Shown here in pieces: positions 63,668-64,000 of a DNA stretch of 64,000 nt. Position 1 is the first letter of the stretch. The number at the start of each line of letters is the position of its first letter. The translations under genes were made by a program, and so were the position numbers. Source of the DNA: Roseinatronobacter ekhonensis. GTDB lineage: Bacteria > Pseudomonadota > Alphaproteobacteria > Rhodobacterales > Rhodobacteraceae. Under the pieces are notes generated by a model that had not been told where the DNA came from, did not search any database, and saw nothing but the letters and a program-made list of their open reading frames with translations. The stretch covers positions 1-64,000 of the forward strand of contig NZ_UIHC01000006.1 in NCBI RefSeq assembly GCF_900499075.1, read 5' to 3'.

Positions 63668-64000
63668 TCACAAAAGTGGGCTGGCCAGCGCAATGATGTT
63701 ATTGCGCAACCGGCGCCAGAATGGCCATGCGGCGACTGTGGCGCGGTCCAACTCTGTGGCGCGGTCGATATAGCTGTGCTGGCGGGCATCCAGTTCTGCG
63801 GTGAAGTCGGGACATTCCAGTAGCAGCGAATTCTCGTAGTTCAGGTCGAAACTGCGGTGGTCCAGATTGGCGGTGCCCAGCATGGCGAATTGCCCGTCCA
63901 CCGTGACTATCTTGGAATGGATCAGCCCCGGCGCGAACAGATGCACGCGCACGCCCGCGTTCAGCAATTCCGGCACAAGGCTCTCGCTTGCCGCGCCCAC
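63668..64000 (-). CDS. Phospholipase D/cardiolipin synthase family protein (C-terminal part)
   Basis: The last 110 or so residues of a PLD-superfamily enzyme whose 5' part lies beyond the window edge. A complete HKD motif is visible (HSKIVTVDGQFAMLGTANLD), followed by RSFDLNYE-N, typical of cardiolipin synthases. The C-terminus ends WPFWRRLRNNIIALASPLL. Confidence 0.82.
   Translation of the reverse strand: MGAASESLVPELLNAGVRVHLFAPGLIHSKIVTVDGQFAMLGTANLDHRSFDLNYENSLLLECPDFTAELDARQHSYIDRATELDRATVAAWPFWRRLRNNIIALASPLL

Overview
This is chromosomal DNA of an alphaproteobacterium, most likely a member of the Rhodobacteraceae (Rhodobacterales/Roseobacter group). The evidence is high GC with alphaproteobacterial gene families: a malyl-CoA/beta-methylmalyl-CoA lyase of the Mcl1 type, a TRAP transporter operon, the dgcN-dgcA D-glutamate pair, phaA-phaB, a DUF1244-pyk neighbourhood and a bamB-yfgM-type-der operon. 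There is no rRNA, CRISPR array or intact insertion sequence. One tRNA gene (Lys-UUU) is present, and the DNA is densely coding on both strands.

Layout. 0.16-4.07 kb: a PHA-synthase-like protein, a FabI enoyl reductase and a MaoC/phosphotransacetylase fusion in one operon. 4.4-14.5 kb: a hydroxyproline catabolic island. A minus-strand operon holds an ABC importer, a DHDPS-fold deaminase, 4-hydroxyproline epimerase, a second proline-racemase-family protein and 2,5-dioxovalerate dehydrogenase. Divergent from it are a GntR regulator and aconitase X (cis-3-hydroxyproline dehydratase). 14.7-21 kb: housekeeping and small genes (LolA-like, SDR, rplT-rpmI, pyk, DUF1244, membrane proteins, an RTX-like protein). 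21-29 kb: D-amino acid aminotransferase, two different dihydroxyacid dehydratases, dgcN-dgcA and mcl1. 29-35 kb: mutS, mtaB-dapF, tRNA-Lys and an oddly arranged photolyase-family protein. 35.3-38.5 kb: a TRAP transporter. 38.6-44.5 kb: trhO, pncA-pncB (NAD salvage), a DUF465 protein, phaA-phaB and hspQ. 44.5-49.9 kb: a STAS/anti-sigma-kinase pair, a lysine-forming saccharopine dehydrogenase, an esterase and a multifunctional beta-oxidation enzyme. 50-58.5 kb: the YfgM-like/BamB/Der operon and an RND efflux pair. 58.6-64 kb: yaaA, yggT, recQ, a thioesterase-like protein, a disrupted cytochrome c peroxidase behind an FNR-like box, and the C-terminal part of a phospholipase-D-family protein cut by the window edge.

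How the parts work together. The window is rich in carbon-storage and acyl-CoA chemistry (phaAB, the phaC-like/fabI/maoC-pta operon, a beta-oxidation enzyme, mcl1). It is also rich in use of unusual amino acids: 3- and 4-hydroxyprolines, and D-glutamate through N-acetylation and racemisation. Points worth a second look are the Ser/Thr active-site pair in one proline-racemase homologue, the photolyase with its accessory domain at the wrong end, the oversized RND pump, the cytochrome c peroxidase with an internal amber codon, and a mobile-looking palindromic repeat that supplies the ribosome-binding region of dgcA.
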